Shown: positions 1 through 7,555, numbered from the stretch's first letter. The stretch is DNA of 64,000 nucleotides from Bacteroidales bacterium (GCA_024400835.1 JAKSMC010000004.1:1-64000); one strand, 5' to 3'. Numbers and translations: made by a program. The notes: a model not told the origin generated them from the letters alone.

Positions 1-77
1 CGTTATGTTATTCATTTTTAATAAATTATATTATATCGAACTCACGTTAAATATGAACAACTGAAAAGCGTATTAAA

Positions 78-437
78 ATGAAAAGATACATCTTCATATC
101 AATATTGACATTGGCTTTGGCATTTGACTCTTTTGCTCAAAATAGGATGGATTGTAATACAGAAGAGTTGCAAGAGAAACTACAAGGTGTGTGGAGGCAA
201 ACCGAAGGGGATGCTTTAGCAATAGTGGACAATAATGCGTATTTCTTGTATGGAACAGATCAAGGAGCTTTGCAAGATACTCATGGAGAGTTGTTTAGCA
301 TAGTGAAGAATAACAATGGTGAATCCTATTTTATATGGTGGTCAGATATGATAGTTCAAGAATTTGTTCTTGAAAAAGACACCCTGTTGTTGTTGGATCG
401 AAAGGGGCGTTCAGAAACGTATATTAGAGTCAAATAA
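78..437 (+). CDS. Small exported protein, possible orphan immunity factor
   Basis: The 119-residue product begins with a signal peptide (MKRY, hydrophobic core, cleavage after FAQ near residue 21). The mature part has an LQGVW start and a closing DTLLLLDRKG strand pattern that recalls lipocalin-like lipoproteins, but no lipobox Cys is present. It ends 17 bases before the next cassette start. By position it could be the immunity gene of a cassette lying left of the window. I do not recognise a family, so its function is inferred from context only. Confidence 0.55.
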   Translation: MKRYIFISILTLALAFDSFAQNRMDCNTEELQEKLQGVWRQTEGDALAIVDNNAYFLYGTDQGALQDTHGELFSIVKNNNGESYFIWWSDMIVQEFVLEKDTLLLLDRKGRSETYIRVK

Positions 438-442
438 TCCAC

Positions 443-450
443 TATCTTTG
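443..450 (+). promoter_or_regulatory. -7 box of cassette at 455
   Basis: TATCTTTG matches the Bacteroidota -7 consensus TAnnTTTG and ends 4 bases before the ATG at 455. The other cassettes of the island have the same spacing but the variant TATCTTCG. No clear -33 TTG is seen at the usual distance. Confidence 0.5.
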
Positions 451-454
451 CGCT

Positions 455-1129
455 ATGAACAATAGCACGTATGCGTTTGCGGAGAACATGCCGGTGGGGG
501 GTGTGGAATTTGAGGGGTTAGAGGTAGTCGCGGCTTTTAGTAGATCACAAAAAAATCTTGCCATTATTCCAGATGTAAGTAAGGTCAATCCCTCATTGAG
601 TTTCAAATGGGTGTCTGCTGAGATATACTCAAAATTAACACCCTCTCAAAAAAGGAAATATAACTATGGTATATATGTTGAAAATGTTTTTTCCGGTGGA
701 CATGTAGAAGGAAATACCATTATGATGGGTGATCAGAATCATCCCGATGAGATTCCGATCCCACTGGGCGTATATAATATTTTGGAGAACAAAGGTAATG
801 ACAATCCAAGTCATGATAAATTCTTTGTATTAGACCCCAAAGACGATAAACCTTACAATAAAACAGATGATAGGGAAGGTGTCGTTAATGCGTATGGCGA
901 ACAGCGAAGCGGATACAATTTGCATCCTGGAATCGTGAGTCATGGCTGCGTGACAGCTTCAACAAGGGTTTCGGATATGAGTGAGGGAAAAAGATTGCAA
1001 GAATGGGATATCATCTATGAAGCTATTATCAATACAACAATAGAAAAAGTTTCAGATAATAGAGGAAAACACAAATTTATCCCTTTTACAAGACAAATTA
1101 AATTTGGAGAACTCCACGTAATCGAATAA
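455..1129 (+). CDS. Truncated RHS-core cassette with L,D-transpeptidase-like toxin domain
   Basis: The first 23 residues (NSTYAFAEN to EFEGLE) are the last segment of an RHS repeat-associated core. The head seen in the other cassettes is missing, so the core remnant starts directly at the promoter. Residues 30-224 form a separate domain. IPLGVYNIL (102-110) resembles the PTGxYxI strand of L,D-transpeptidases, and His157 is followed by SHGC at 162-165 with Cys165 as likely nucleophile. This HPGxxSHGC spacing is closer to DUF2778/Tlde1 peptidoglycan effectors than to YkuD housekeeping enzymes. The likely target is periplasmic peptidoglycan, which fits the lipoprotein encoded next. There is no signal peptide. 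Family assignment is from motif recognition only. Confidence 0.6.
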   Translation: MNNSTYAFAENMPVGGVEFEGLEVVAAFSRSQKNLAIIPDVSKVNPSLSFKWVSAEIYSKLTPSQKRKYNYGIYVENVFSGGHVEGNTIMMGDQNHPDEIPIPLGVYNILENKGNDNPSHDKFFVLDPKDDKPYNKTDDREGVVNAYGEQRSGYNLHPGIVSHGCVTASTRVSDMSEGKRLQEWDIIYEAIINTTIEKVSDNRGKHKFIPFTRQIKFGELHVIE

Positions 1130-1146
1130 TAAGAATTTACAGTGTC

Positions 1147-1614
1147 ATGAAAAGAAAGGTTTGTTTCATAATCATAGTTGTTTTCTCTGTGTCGTGCAAT
1201 CGTCCAGCACTTGTTATTCCAGACACCTTAGAACTACAACTTCGTAACAGGGATTCCTACCGCCATTATGTTAAACTCGTTAATCGAGCTATGGCAAAGG
1301 ACACTATTGCTCTTCAAGGACTCCTGATGATAGATGACCTAAGTGATGCCGCCAGCTATGAGCACGGCGATATTCTTATTCAGTTGTTGGAAAATCTTGG
1401 AGATGAACAATATAGCAAAGTGCTTTCATCTATACCGACAAAACAGAAAGTTTTTCTTCGAGGTTATTTTGAGGCTGGGATGGATATTCGAAAATTGGAA
1501 TATAAGATTCGGATTGACAAGGAATATCCAATCACGTTCAATGAATTGGAATTTGATGAGAAGGAGAAAAGTATTTTCATCTCAATTTGTGGGTGTATAG
1601 ATAGTTTGAATTAA
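1147..1614 (+). CDS. Lipoprotein, candidate immunity to the 455 toxin
   Basis: The 155-residue product has a lipoprotein signal (MKRKVCFIIIVVFSVSC, lipobox VSC, Cys17). It lies 17 bases after the L,D-transpeptidase-like toxin gene on the same strand. A periplasmic membrane-anchored inhibitor is what a cell-wall-directed toxin would require, so immunity is a reasonable inference. The mature sequence is hydrophilic and matches no family I recognise. The start at 1147 is supported by the complete signal peptide. Confidence 0.6.
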   Translation: MKRKVCFIIIVVFSVSCNRPALVIPDTLELQLRNRDSYRHYVKLVNRAMAKDTIALQGLLMIDDLSDAASYEHGDILIQLLENLGDEQYSKVLSSIPTKQKVFLRGYFEAGMDIRKLEYKIRIDKEYPITFNELEFDEKEKSIFISICGCIDSLN

Positions 1615-1658
1615 TGCTAAAAGTAAAGACAAAATACCATCTTTCTCCAAATTATTTC

Positions 1659-1666
1659 TATCTTCG
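1659..1666 (+). promoter_or_regulatory. -7-like box of cassette at 1671
   Basis: TATCTTCG is followed by CGCC and the ATG at 1671. The same 15-base block precedes every intact cassette in the island. It differs from TAnnTTTG by one base. An identical box lies 20 bases upstream of ettA, which supports promoter function. Confidence 0.5.
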
Positions 1667-1670
1667 CGCC

Positions 1671-2594
1671 ATGATTTCCACAACCACATATCGGCCACAA
1701 TCCTCCCGTTCCGCTAATGGGGGTTATCGGTACTTCTTCAACGGGCAGGAGAGTGACGGGGAGGTGCTTGGGGAAGGGGCAAGTTTAAGTGCAGAATTCT
1801 GGCAATACGACAGTCGGCTTGGCCGGAGATGGAACGTTGACCCCGTTTTCAAGGAGTATGAGAGCCCGTATGCGTGCTTCGCGGGTAACCCAGTGTGGTT
1901 CGCGGATCCTAATGGAGATAGTAGCGTTGTTGATGCCAAAGGGTATATTATTCATTATGACCCAAAAGACAAAGATTTACGCGTTTTTATTAGAGAAAAT
2001 GGCGAATTGAGACAAATCGGAGAATTAGGTAAGACAATTGATGCTAACCCATGGTTTGCCAACCTTCTGAAAGAGAATGCTACTACTTCTAAAAAAATTA
2101 TGAATCCTTGGAAATTTAAAAATAATGTGAAGCAATATGGTGTTTGGGATTATAAATATGCTAGTAAAGGCAATAAAGAAAATGAAAACATCCGTTATCA
2201 CTTGTTAGGCATTGCCTTTTACAGAAAAGACAAAAACAACAAGGACGCTGATTTGCCAGAGACCTATTTCTCGTTTAATGGAATGATAGGAAGAGCCGAA
2301 GATTTGAACAACTTTCACTTTGGTGTTGTTGGCAAAGCATTCGGATGGTTCCCTGAGACCTTTATGCTAAAACAGGCTGGAAAAGCCGAAATGGATAAAT
2401 GGGCGGAAGAAGGGCGGACTGTTCCTGCTGAATGGACCCCAAGAATAGAAGTTGTCAAATTTCGAGGCGGAATGATACCAACCTCTTATACCACAACAAA
2501 GTTACTGCCTCCTTACGGGGATAACCCTATTGACCATGAGTGGATAAAACGCGGATTTGAATATTATAATAATATGACACTATCAAATGACTGA
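1671..2594 (+). CDS. RHS-core cassette with Ntox44-like toxin domain
   Basis: The start at 1671 ([10 protein letters not shown]) is chosen over an in-frame ATG at 1614 because this head is conserved in the other cassettes and sits next to the -7-like box. Residues 1-80 are RHS core ([39 protein letters not shown]). The C-terminal ~220 residues contain WDYK, NNFHFGVVGKAFGW, a QAGKAEM helix and GDNPIDHEWIKRGFEYY. This pattern is like polymorphic toxin type 44 (Ntox44, predicted RNase). No export signal is encoded, as expected for a module normally carried on a full-length Rhs. The domain call is from memory of the family motif. Confidence 0.65.
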   Translation: MISTTTYRPQSSRSANGGYRYFFNGQESDGEVLGEGASLSAEFWQYDSRLGRRWNVDPVFKEYESPYACFAGNPVWFADPNGDSSVVDAKGYIIHYDPKDKDLRVFIRENGELRQIGELGKTIDANPWFANLLKENATTSKKIMNPWKFKNNVKQYGVWDYKYASKGNKENENIRYHLLGIAFYRKDKNNKDADLPETYFSFNGMIGRAEDLNNFHFGVVGKAFGWFPETFMLKQAGKAEMDKWAEEGRTVPAEWTPRIEVVKFRGGMIPTSYTTTKLLPPYGDNPIDHEWIKRGFEYYNNMTLSND

Positions 2595-2597
2595 AAG

Positions 2598-3209
2598 ATG
2601 AACCATATCCCACGTATAATCGTCCTATCAATTCTGATTGTCATAGGTGTCGTAGGTGTAGCTTATGTGGCAATTATGGCGTATATACACTATGATGTAT
2701 TCGGAAAAAGTCCGTCGTATGAAGGGACCAGACAAAATTTCATCAATAATGAGTTATATTTTCAGAAGACAGAAGATTGTTTTCAGAAAATTTTCCAATG
2801 CTGTTCTTCCGTCGATTCAACAATGGAACTCATCAGATTCACTATTGATAATTCTAGCAACAATTTTGTGTTTTTTCAATATTTTTCGATAGAAGACAGA
2901 AGGCAACTTCTATTCCCGATTAGGGATTCTGGACTTGAAATAAGCCAAAATCAAAAAGAAACATTGCAGTCCAACGGCATCACTCCTCAAATGATAGAAA
3001 CACTTTATTCTAATCTAAAAAAAACAAATTGTCGTTCGGTGGAGAAAGATAAACTAAATTCTAACAACACGATATTTATGACTTTTAAAATACTCGATTA
3101 TTGTTCTATTCAATATATGTTTTATCCTCAACCTTTTGAAGAAGATTCCATTAAGAGTCATATCTCCAACACGCCACTCGGTCGGCGAGTAAGGATCTAT
3201 GTCGAATAA
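2598..3209 (+). CDS. Membrane-anchored candidate immunity protein for the 1671 toxin
   Basis: The 203-residue product has one N-terminal membrane segment (about residues 7-29, IIVLSILIVIGVVGVAYV) and a hydrophilic remainder with several Cys (DCFQKIFQCC). It begins 3 bases after the stop of the Ntox44-like cassette, the usual toxin-immunity spacing. No family is recognised, and the immunity role is inferred from position. Confidence 0.55.
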   Translation: MNHIPRIIVLSILIVIGVVGVAYVAIMAYIHYDVFGKSPSYEGTRQNFINNELYFQKTEDCFQKIFQCCSSVDSTMELIRFTIDNSSNNFVFFQYFSIEDRRQLLFPIRDSGLEISQNQKETLQSNGITPQMIETLYSNLKKTNCRSVEKDKLNSNNTIFMTFKILDYCSIQYMFYPQPFEEDSIKSHISNTPLGRRVRIYVE

Positions 3210-3219
3210 TTCTACAAAT

Positions 3220-3241
3220 GTTGTCCAAGTTGTCCAAGTTG
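3220..3241 (+). repeat. GTTGTCCAA tandem repeat upstream of cassette 3276
   Basis: Two perfect copies of the 9-mer GTTGTCCAA (3220-3237) run into a third partial copy. Related GTTGTC elements occur upstream of the leftward cassettes at 7543 and 12832 at a similar distance, so it could be a regulator site. This is an inference from three loci. Confidence 0.4.
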
Positions 3242-3263
3242 TTTTTCATATCTTCAAAAATCC

Positions 3264-3271
3264 TATCTTCG
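3264..3271 (+). promoter_or_regulatory. -7-like box of cassette at 3276
   Basis: TATCTTCG-CGCC-ATG block identical to the one at 1659, here preceded by the AATCC also seen at 4741 and 13886. A TTG 22 bases upstream could act as the -33 element. Confidence 0.5.
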
Positions 3272-3275
3272 CGCC

Positions 3276-4163
3276 ATGATTTCCACAACCACATATCGGC
3301 CACAATCCTCCCGTTCCGCTAATGGGGGTTATCGGTACTTCTTCAACGGACAGGAGAGCGACGGAGAGGTGTATGGAGAGGGGGTGAGTTTGACCGCTGA
3401 ATTCTGGCAGTACGACACGAGGTTGGGCAGGAGGTGGAATGTGGACCCGAAATACAATCCAATATTGAGTTCATATAGTTGTTTTGCGAATAACCCTCTT
3501 TCGTTTAATGATGAAAAGGGTGATACAACATATAGATTCAACAAATATTCTGGTGAATATATAGGAATGTATGATGTGGATCAAGAGGGCCAATATGGAT
3601 CATACGGTTATTCAGAATCAATCTATTATGGGGATAATAAGTATGAATATTGGAAAGGGGAAAAGTTTTACTTTGCTGATCCAGTGGGTGATGCCAAGGA
3701 TATTAGAGATGGGGTGATTACTCAACTTTTTTTTGTCCACGATGAAGATTTGGTATCTGTCTTACGAAATCAAGGTGCTTTCACAGTAGGAAAATGGGGG
3801 GTTGTCAATGAGAGTACGGGGGGAGGATCTTTTGATTACTCTTATTCTATCTTACCTAAGTACTATCCTGAAGCAAATTTCAATCCACAAACCGGGAAAT
3901 CTAACAGCCTGTTCCTACCTGAAGGCGATCAAACAGCGCATAATTTTATGAACTTCGGGAATTATCTATGGGGAATGACAGGTTATGTTGTGGGCTTTAA
4001 TTATGCAACTTTGCAAGTCGGTGCGCACGCTAATAGCCTCTTGAATCCTCGCAAAAATGGATATGACCCTCAAATTGATTCTCAAGATGATCAACTTTCG
4101 ATCAGAAAAGGAATTACTCATTCGAAAAATAAAAATTATCGACAATATCGCAGAAAAAAATGA
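3276..4163 (+). CDS. RHS-core cassette with a second Ntox44-like toxin domain
   Basis: The first ~80 residues are nearly identical to the cassette at 1671 ([35 protein letters not shown]). The C-terminal part (about 90-295) is unrelated in most positions. It keeps AHNFMNFGNYLWGMTGY, a helix ending GAHANSLLN and DSQDDQLSIRKG, and these align by eye with NFHFG and GDNPIDHEWIKRG of its neighbour. It is therefore probably a divergent member of the same toxin superfamily. The tail is strongly basic (KNYRQYRRKK). It overlaps the following lipoprotein gene by 4 bases (ATGA). Confidence 0.6.
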   Translation: MISTTTYRPQSSRSANGGYRYFFNGQESDGEVYGEGVSLTAEFWQYDTRLGRRWNVDPKYNPILSSYSCFANNPLSFNDEKGDTTYRFNKYSGEYIGMYDVDQEGQYGSYGYSESIYYGDNKYEYWKGEKFYFADPVGDAKDIRDGVITQLFFVHDEDLVSVLRNQGAFTVGKWGVVNESTGGGSFDYSYSILPKYYPEANFNPQTGKSNSLFLPEGDQTAHNFMNFGNYLWGMTGYVVGFNYATLQVGAHANSLLNPRKNGYDPQIDSQDDQLSIRKGITHSKNKNYRQYRRKK

Positions 4164-4639
4164 AAAGATTAATTCTAATAATTTGTTCTATTTTTGTTTT
4201 CTATGGGTGTTCTCGTTATAATACTCCAAAAGAAAAATTTGAATCGCTGCAAAATTCGGATTTTTCTGATTTTGTTGACGTGGGAATTGTTTTCAGACCG
4301 CCTGTATATTTTGTACGTTTTCATGACACGACATATATAGTGAGAAAAAACTTTCTCTCAAGTAGAATTAAGTCCATAACTAATTACGACAATCAGCCCG
4401 TAAATTTCAACGGAGAAGACAAAAAATATCTGGAATATCTGTTAAATCTGTTCGATAAACTTGATGTCATGGCTATGTCTGTTGACAAAAAAGGGAATGT
4501 TTTTCTTTCATTCAATCGTAAACGGTGTACATATAGTTATTTAAAATTATCGGCAGCAGGTTCATTGGAAGAGTGTGGATTGCAGTATTACAAAAGGTAC
4601 AATGAAAATTGGTATTATAACGTGGAATGTTCTAAATGA
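4160..4639 (+). CDS. Lipoprotein, candidate immunity to the 3276 toxin
   Basis: The 159-residue product has a lipoprotein signal (MKRLILIICSIFVFYGCS, Cys17). The ATGA overlap with the toxin stop implies translational coupling. The rest is a compact beta-rich sequence with no family I recognise. Immunity is inferred from overlap and size. Confidence 0.55.
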   Translation: MKRLILIICSIFVFYGCSRYNTPKEKFESLQNSDFSDFVDVGIVFRPPVYFVRFHDTTYIVRKNFLSSRIKSITNYDNQPVNFNGEDKKYLEYLLNLFDKLDVMAMSVDKKGNVFLSFNRKRCTYSYLKLSAAGSLEECGLQYYKRYNENWYYNVECSK

Positions 4640-4644
4640 GGAGG

Positions 4645-4713
4645 ATGATTCATTTAAGGGACTTTCTCTTAGCTTTGGTCATCATTATTCTTTCTCCGTT
4701 GCCGTCAAAATAA
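4645..4713 (+). pseudogene. 22-codon hydrophobic ORF, likely signal-peptide relic
   Basis: ATG at 4645 follows GAGGAG and encodes MIHLRDFLLALVIIILSPLP, which looks like an isolated signal peptide or anchor, then stops. It starts just after the lipoprotein stop at 4639. It is probably the surviving 5' end of a lost secreted immunity gene, or a tiny membrane peptide. Confidence 0.25.
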
Positions 4714-4745
4714 CACAGGCATACCTCTTTTAACCCAAATAATCC

Positions 4746-4753
4746 TATCTTCG
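4746..4753 (+). promoter_or_regulatory. Cassette promoter block without an RHS head
   Basis: AATCC-TATCTTCG-CGCC-ATG is identical to the start block at 3259-3278. The ATG at 4758 opens 14 codons (MNSYNIVSLKNKYK) that are not RHS core and run in frame into the lipoprotein at 4800. Only the promoter edge of a cassette survives here. Confidence 0.5.
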
Positions 4754-4799
4754 CGCCATGAATTCATACAACATTGTGTCCCTGAAAAATAAATATAAA

Positions 4800-5270
4800 A
4801 TGAGAACTTACATCATCCCTCTATTTTTACTGTTGACTTCCTGCGCCACATACACGAACAACGTCAGGAACGATTCTATCCCTTATTGTCATTTGGAGAT
4901 AAAGCAGATCGTACTACCCTATTCTAAAGATTATTCATTTGTTGTTACGAATGGATATTTGTTCATTTTTGAATTGAAAACCAGCACACACGAAACCTCT
5001 AACAAGACAATACTTTTAAAAAGGAAATTAACCAAAAATGAAGTACTTGACATTGAATCAGCATTAGTGAAATTGGAGAATATAGAATCCAATTATACAA
5101 ATGATACGTGGATTGATGGTGTTCATTGGGAAATCAATTATGTTTTAGGTGAAATATCCAGAAAAATCATCGTTGAAAATATGGGAGTTGATGAAGTAAC
5201 AAGTCTTTTTGAAAACGTCAACAAGTTTATCCCTGACAATTCACCACCTATAATTATTTGGGAGCCATAA
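4800..5270 (+). CDS. Lipoprotein, orphan immunity-type gene
   Basis: The start at 4800 (MRTYIIPLFLLLTSCATY, lipobox LTSC) gives a proper lipoprotein signal. The in-frame ATG at 4758 would put 14 polar residues in front of it, although it abuts the cassette promoter block and would be the first codon on that transcript. The mature 140-residue domain is unrecognised. It has no toxin partner immediately upstream, so it looks like an immunity gene kept after its toxin was deleted. Confidence 0.55.
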   Translation: MRTYIIPLFLLLTSCATYTNNVRNDSIPYCHLEIKQIVLPYSKDYSFVVTNGYLFIFELKTSTHETSNKTILLKRKLTKNEVLDIESALVKLENIESNYTNDTWIDGVHWEINYVLGEISRKIIVENMGVDEVTSLFENVNKFIPDNSPPIIIWEP

Positions 5271-5454
5271 ATTAATCCTCAAAATTAATTCAAAATATTT
5301 CGGGGTCAAAGTCGAGTTAAGAAGATAAAGGGATTGTTTTGGGACGACAGCTGGGAGACAAACATAACTAATTTTTACTCTTTTGTCAACTTAGTGACAC
5401 TGTACTGCAACGCTGTCAGAGTCTCACCGTCCTTGAAAATGACATTCAAATGTG

Positions 5455-6009
5455 TCAAGAACGGATGGTGGCGTATTCAATTCTAAAATCATGCTTTCTG
5501 ATATAGTCTATGTCTATGTCAATGTCTCTGGAATAGACATATTTATAGCGATTGTCACCTGACTTTACAAATGTATGTTGAGTAATAAAAAACTCAATTA
5601 TTAATATATTGATATTAGGTGGCGTATTACTGCACGTGGGTAATGTCAAAGAGAAATTTCTTTTTAGATTTGTCGTCCCAGACAATTCAAAATAGAAAAG
5701 AGAGCTGGTCGTGTCCAAAAATACGGTCAGACCTGTCGGGTTGAAATAAACCAGCAAAGTATCATTGTGCACTACGCAGCTGTCTATTTTACTCCGAATA
5801 AGTGACAGCATTTCGTCGTTTTCATAGAGTCTTTTCATTGTGGACATAGAAGATGAACCTTGACATTTCTGATTATGGAGGTTTATAGGCAACCAAAAGG
5901 TCTGTTTGTCAATATGTTTGAACGCCAAAGTATAGTTGCTTTGGGCGTTTAAATGGGAGAAAAAAGAAAATATAACAATCGTTAATAAAAAACAAAGATT
6001 ATCTTTCAT
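5455..6009 (-). CDS. Exported protein following a toxin remnant, candidate immunity
   Basis: The start at 6009 (MKDNLCFLLTIVIFSFFSHLNAQ) yields a normal signal peptide; an upstream in-frame start at 6078 would bury it. The stop codon of the toxin remnant at 5999-6148 overlaps this start, the typical cassette arrangement. The 184-residue product ends RIEYATIRS. In a neighbouring frame the minus strand continues coding-like from about 5480 to 5379 (PFLTHLNVIFKDGETLTALQ to KLTKE, then stop), so the 3' end may be frameshifted or recombined. Confidence 0.5.
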   Translation of the reverse strand: MKDNLCFLLTIVIFSFFSHLNAQSNYTLAFKHIDKQTFWLPINLHNQKCQGSSSMSTMKRLYENDEMLSLIRSKIDSCVVHNDTLLVYFNPTGLTVFLDTTSSLFYFELSGTTNLKRNFSLTLPTCSNTPPNINILIIEFFITQHTFVKSGDNRYKYVYSRDIDIDIDYIRKHDFRIEYATIRS

Positions 6010-6148
6010 GATCTTTTCCATCTCTTCTGGGGAGTTTTTGATTCTGCAAAGCAGCATTTTGATATTGAACTTCATCAATTGGAGCTGATTCTGGGGTGAT
6101 TATATGTTTCACATAATAATTCAAAAATTCATCTAATAATTCATGAAA
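5999..6148 (-). pseudogene. C-terminal remnant of a polymorphic toxin
   Basis: An open minus-strand frame encodes about 49 charged residues (FHELLDEFLNYY, HIITPESAPIDE, RRDGKDHER) and stops within the first codons of the gene at 6009. No RHS head precedes it. At 6148/6149 the sequence switches to a fragment of a different immunity gene. It is read as the tail of a toxin cut by recombination, and the toxin type is unknown. Confidence 0.35.
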
Positions 6149-6241
6149 GTCATGGCTATATCTGCATTGTTGTGGACAATAACATATATTATCAAGTCGT
6201 TCGTCAAAAAGAAAGAGTTAGAACAAACATCAGATATGTAA
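6149..6241 (+). pseudogene. Duplicated 3' fragment of a membrane immunity gene
   Basis: Bases 6149-6205 match the reverse complement of 12364-12420 at all but two positions. They encode the same MAISALLWTITYIIKSFVKK segment as the C-terminus of the membrane protein at 12346-12630, in the opposite orientation. From 6206 the sequences diverge and the frame stops at 6241. It is a relic left by recombination between cassettes. Confidence 0.6.
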
Positions 6242-6452
6242 GACATGAGCGTTTTTACTGCTGTTCCAATTGCTATCCATAAATCCAGATTCCTTGACTG
6301 GAAAAATCATATCATCGCGCTGCACGGACCCACTGCTACACCTCGGCCTTGCGTGTTGAAGCCCTTTCTAACACATCATGCCCTTTTTGAGGACACAGAG
6401 ACCCAATTTTCGTATAGCATAATGATGCTGTTGATGCACTATTTCGCTTCTA
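6242..6452. other. Intergenic stretch without a supported gene
   Basis: The only open frame (6245-6460, plus) has no signal, no recognisable domain and composition like random sequence. No RNA, repeat or promoter was seen. It lies between two cassette remnants and is probably decayed cassette or insertion-element DNA. Confidence 0.4.
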
Positions 6453-6644
6453 TCATCTAATAATGCCTACACATATCAATATTATTGCTAATAAAACTGG
6501 TATGGAAACAACCAATATGCCAATCAAATAGTTTTCTTTGTCATAATCGGTGTTGTCAAACACTTCACACTTTAGCTTGGTTTTGCATCCTTTCAGCAGC
6601 CATCGGACAAAAGCCCCGATATTTCGTAATTCTGGATATAACAT
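6453..6644 (-). CDS. Small membrane protein, candidate immunity to the 7543 toxin
   Basis: The 63-residue product has a polar, Cys-containing N-terminal half and one C-terminal membrane segment (LIGILVVSIPVLLAIILICV). It begins 2 bases after the stop of the RHS cassette at 6647. Immunity is inferred from spacing and membrane location; the family is not recognised. Confidence 0.45.
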   Translation of the reverse strand: MLYPELRNIGAFVRWLLKGCKTKLKCEVFDNTDYDKENYLIGILVVSIPVLLAIILICVGIIR

Positions 6645-6646
6645 AA

Positions 6647-7543
6647 TTATTGATTGGATTTAATTGGGGATTCGGGTTGCGACTGTTCTGGTAAAAAATA
6701 GTTATTAATGAATGGTTTGGTGAAATTCAAGTTTTTGAGAAATATATTTGTCTCATCTAACATTTGCCCATTGCTTATATTTAATTGGAAGAGTCTCCCC
6801 GTTTCTGTCTGCCACTTCACGCCGACTGGTAGATCTGTCTGTTTTGGTAGTGTTCCCATGGCTTTGTTTTCTCTTACAAAATTGTTGTATCCTTGCAATC
6901 CTGTTCCAGCGCGAATGATTTGTCCTGAAAATGTCAGACTTTTCAGCATGATTCCTGGAACGAAATCAACAAATGCGTCCATACGCTGCTTTGGTGTCAA
7001 AAAACTGCCTGAGATAGTTTTCCCCAAGAACAAGGAATAAGGTGCGTTCACATAACTATAGCCAAAGTTGGCAAGACTTTTAAAGGTATAATCTACAGTG
7101 TTTTTCGATGGTGTTTCCAGCCAAAGTTCAAATAGAGAAAGTGTTTTGGGTTCCTTTATCTCTCCACAAGGATTCGTTTGGAGCCATGAATCATTTGTCG
7201 TTGCCACATTTGCGTTGTCACTAGCAAAGACAACTTGAATGGATATTTGTTCATTTGCGGTAGTTAAAGGTTTATTAGGAATCCATTCTAACCCCTCCAA
7301 CTCAATTCCATCTATAACTCGATTTTCCGCAAACGCATACGTGCTGTTCCAGGGGAACTTCCCCGCCAATGGATCCACGCTCCAGAACCGCCCGGTGCGG
7401 GTGTCGTGCATACGGTACTCGAAGGCGTGCAGAGCCCCTTCCCCAAGCACCTCCCCGTCGCTCTCCTGCCCGTTGAAGAAGTACCGATAACCCCCATTGG
7501 CGGAACGGGAGGATTGTGGCCGATATGTGGTTGTGGAAATCAT
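6647..7543 (-). CDS. RHS-core cassette with unrecognised C-terminal toxin
   Basis: The start at 7543 matches the conserved [10 protein letters not shown] head next to its promoter block; an upstream in-frame start at 7576 is not conserved. The core is the longest here ([41 protein letters not shown]; residues 1-88) and ends with the same segment found isolated at 455. The C-terminal ~210 residues have a hydrophobic middle ([16 protein letters not shown]) and a polar tail ([15 protein letters not shown]). I recognise no toxin fold. The small membrane gene that follows suggests a membrane or periplasmic target. Confidence 0.6.
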   Translation of the reverse strand: MISTTTYRPQSSRSANGGYRYFFNGQESDGEVLGEGALHAFEYRMHDTRTGRFWSVDPLAGKFPWNSTYAFAENRVIDGIELEGLEWIPNKPLTTANEQISIQVVFASDNANVATTNDSWLQTNPCGEIKEPKTLSLFELWLETPSKNTVDYTFKSLANFGYSYVNAPYSLFLGKTISGSFLTPKQRMDAFVDFVPGIMLKSLTFSGQIIRAGTGLQGYNNFVRENKAMGTLPKQTDLPVGVKWQTETGRLFQLNISNGQMLDETNIFLKNLNFTKPFINNYFLPEQSQPESPIKSNQ

Positions 7544-7547
7544 GGCG

Positions 7548-7555
7548 CGAAGATA
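7548..7555 (-). promoter_or_regulatory. -7-like box of cassette at 7543
   Basis: Read on the minus strand this is TATCTTCG-CGCC-ATG. TTG lies 18 bases upstream of it, inside a GGGTTG-TC-CAACCC palindrome, and gives the best -33/-7 pair among the cassettes. Confidence 0.55.

Noticed and set aside
1614-1670. ATG at 1614 as start of the 1671 cassette
   Set aside because: The 19 extra codons cover the promoter block and are not conserved in other cassettes.
6152-6213. Minus-strand reading of the duplicated fragment (ERLDNICYCPQQ...)
   Set aside because: It is the antisense of the immunity-gene copy. The same DNA at 12364-12420 belongs to an intact membrane protein gene on the other strand, so the plus-strand relic reading is preferred.
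6245-6460. 71-codon plus-strand ORF
   Set aside because: No signal, domain or partner gene; codon use looks random; it overlaps the 3' end of the small membrane gene on the other strand.
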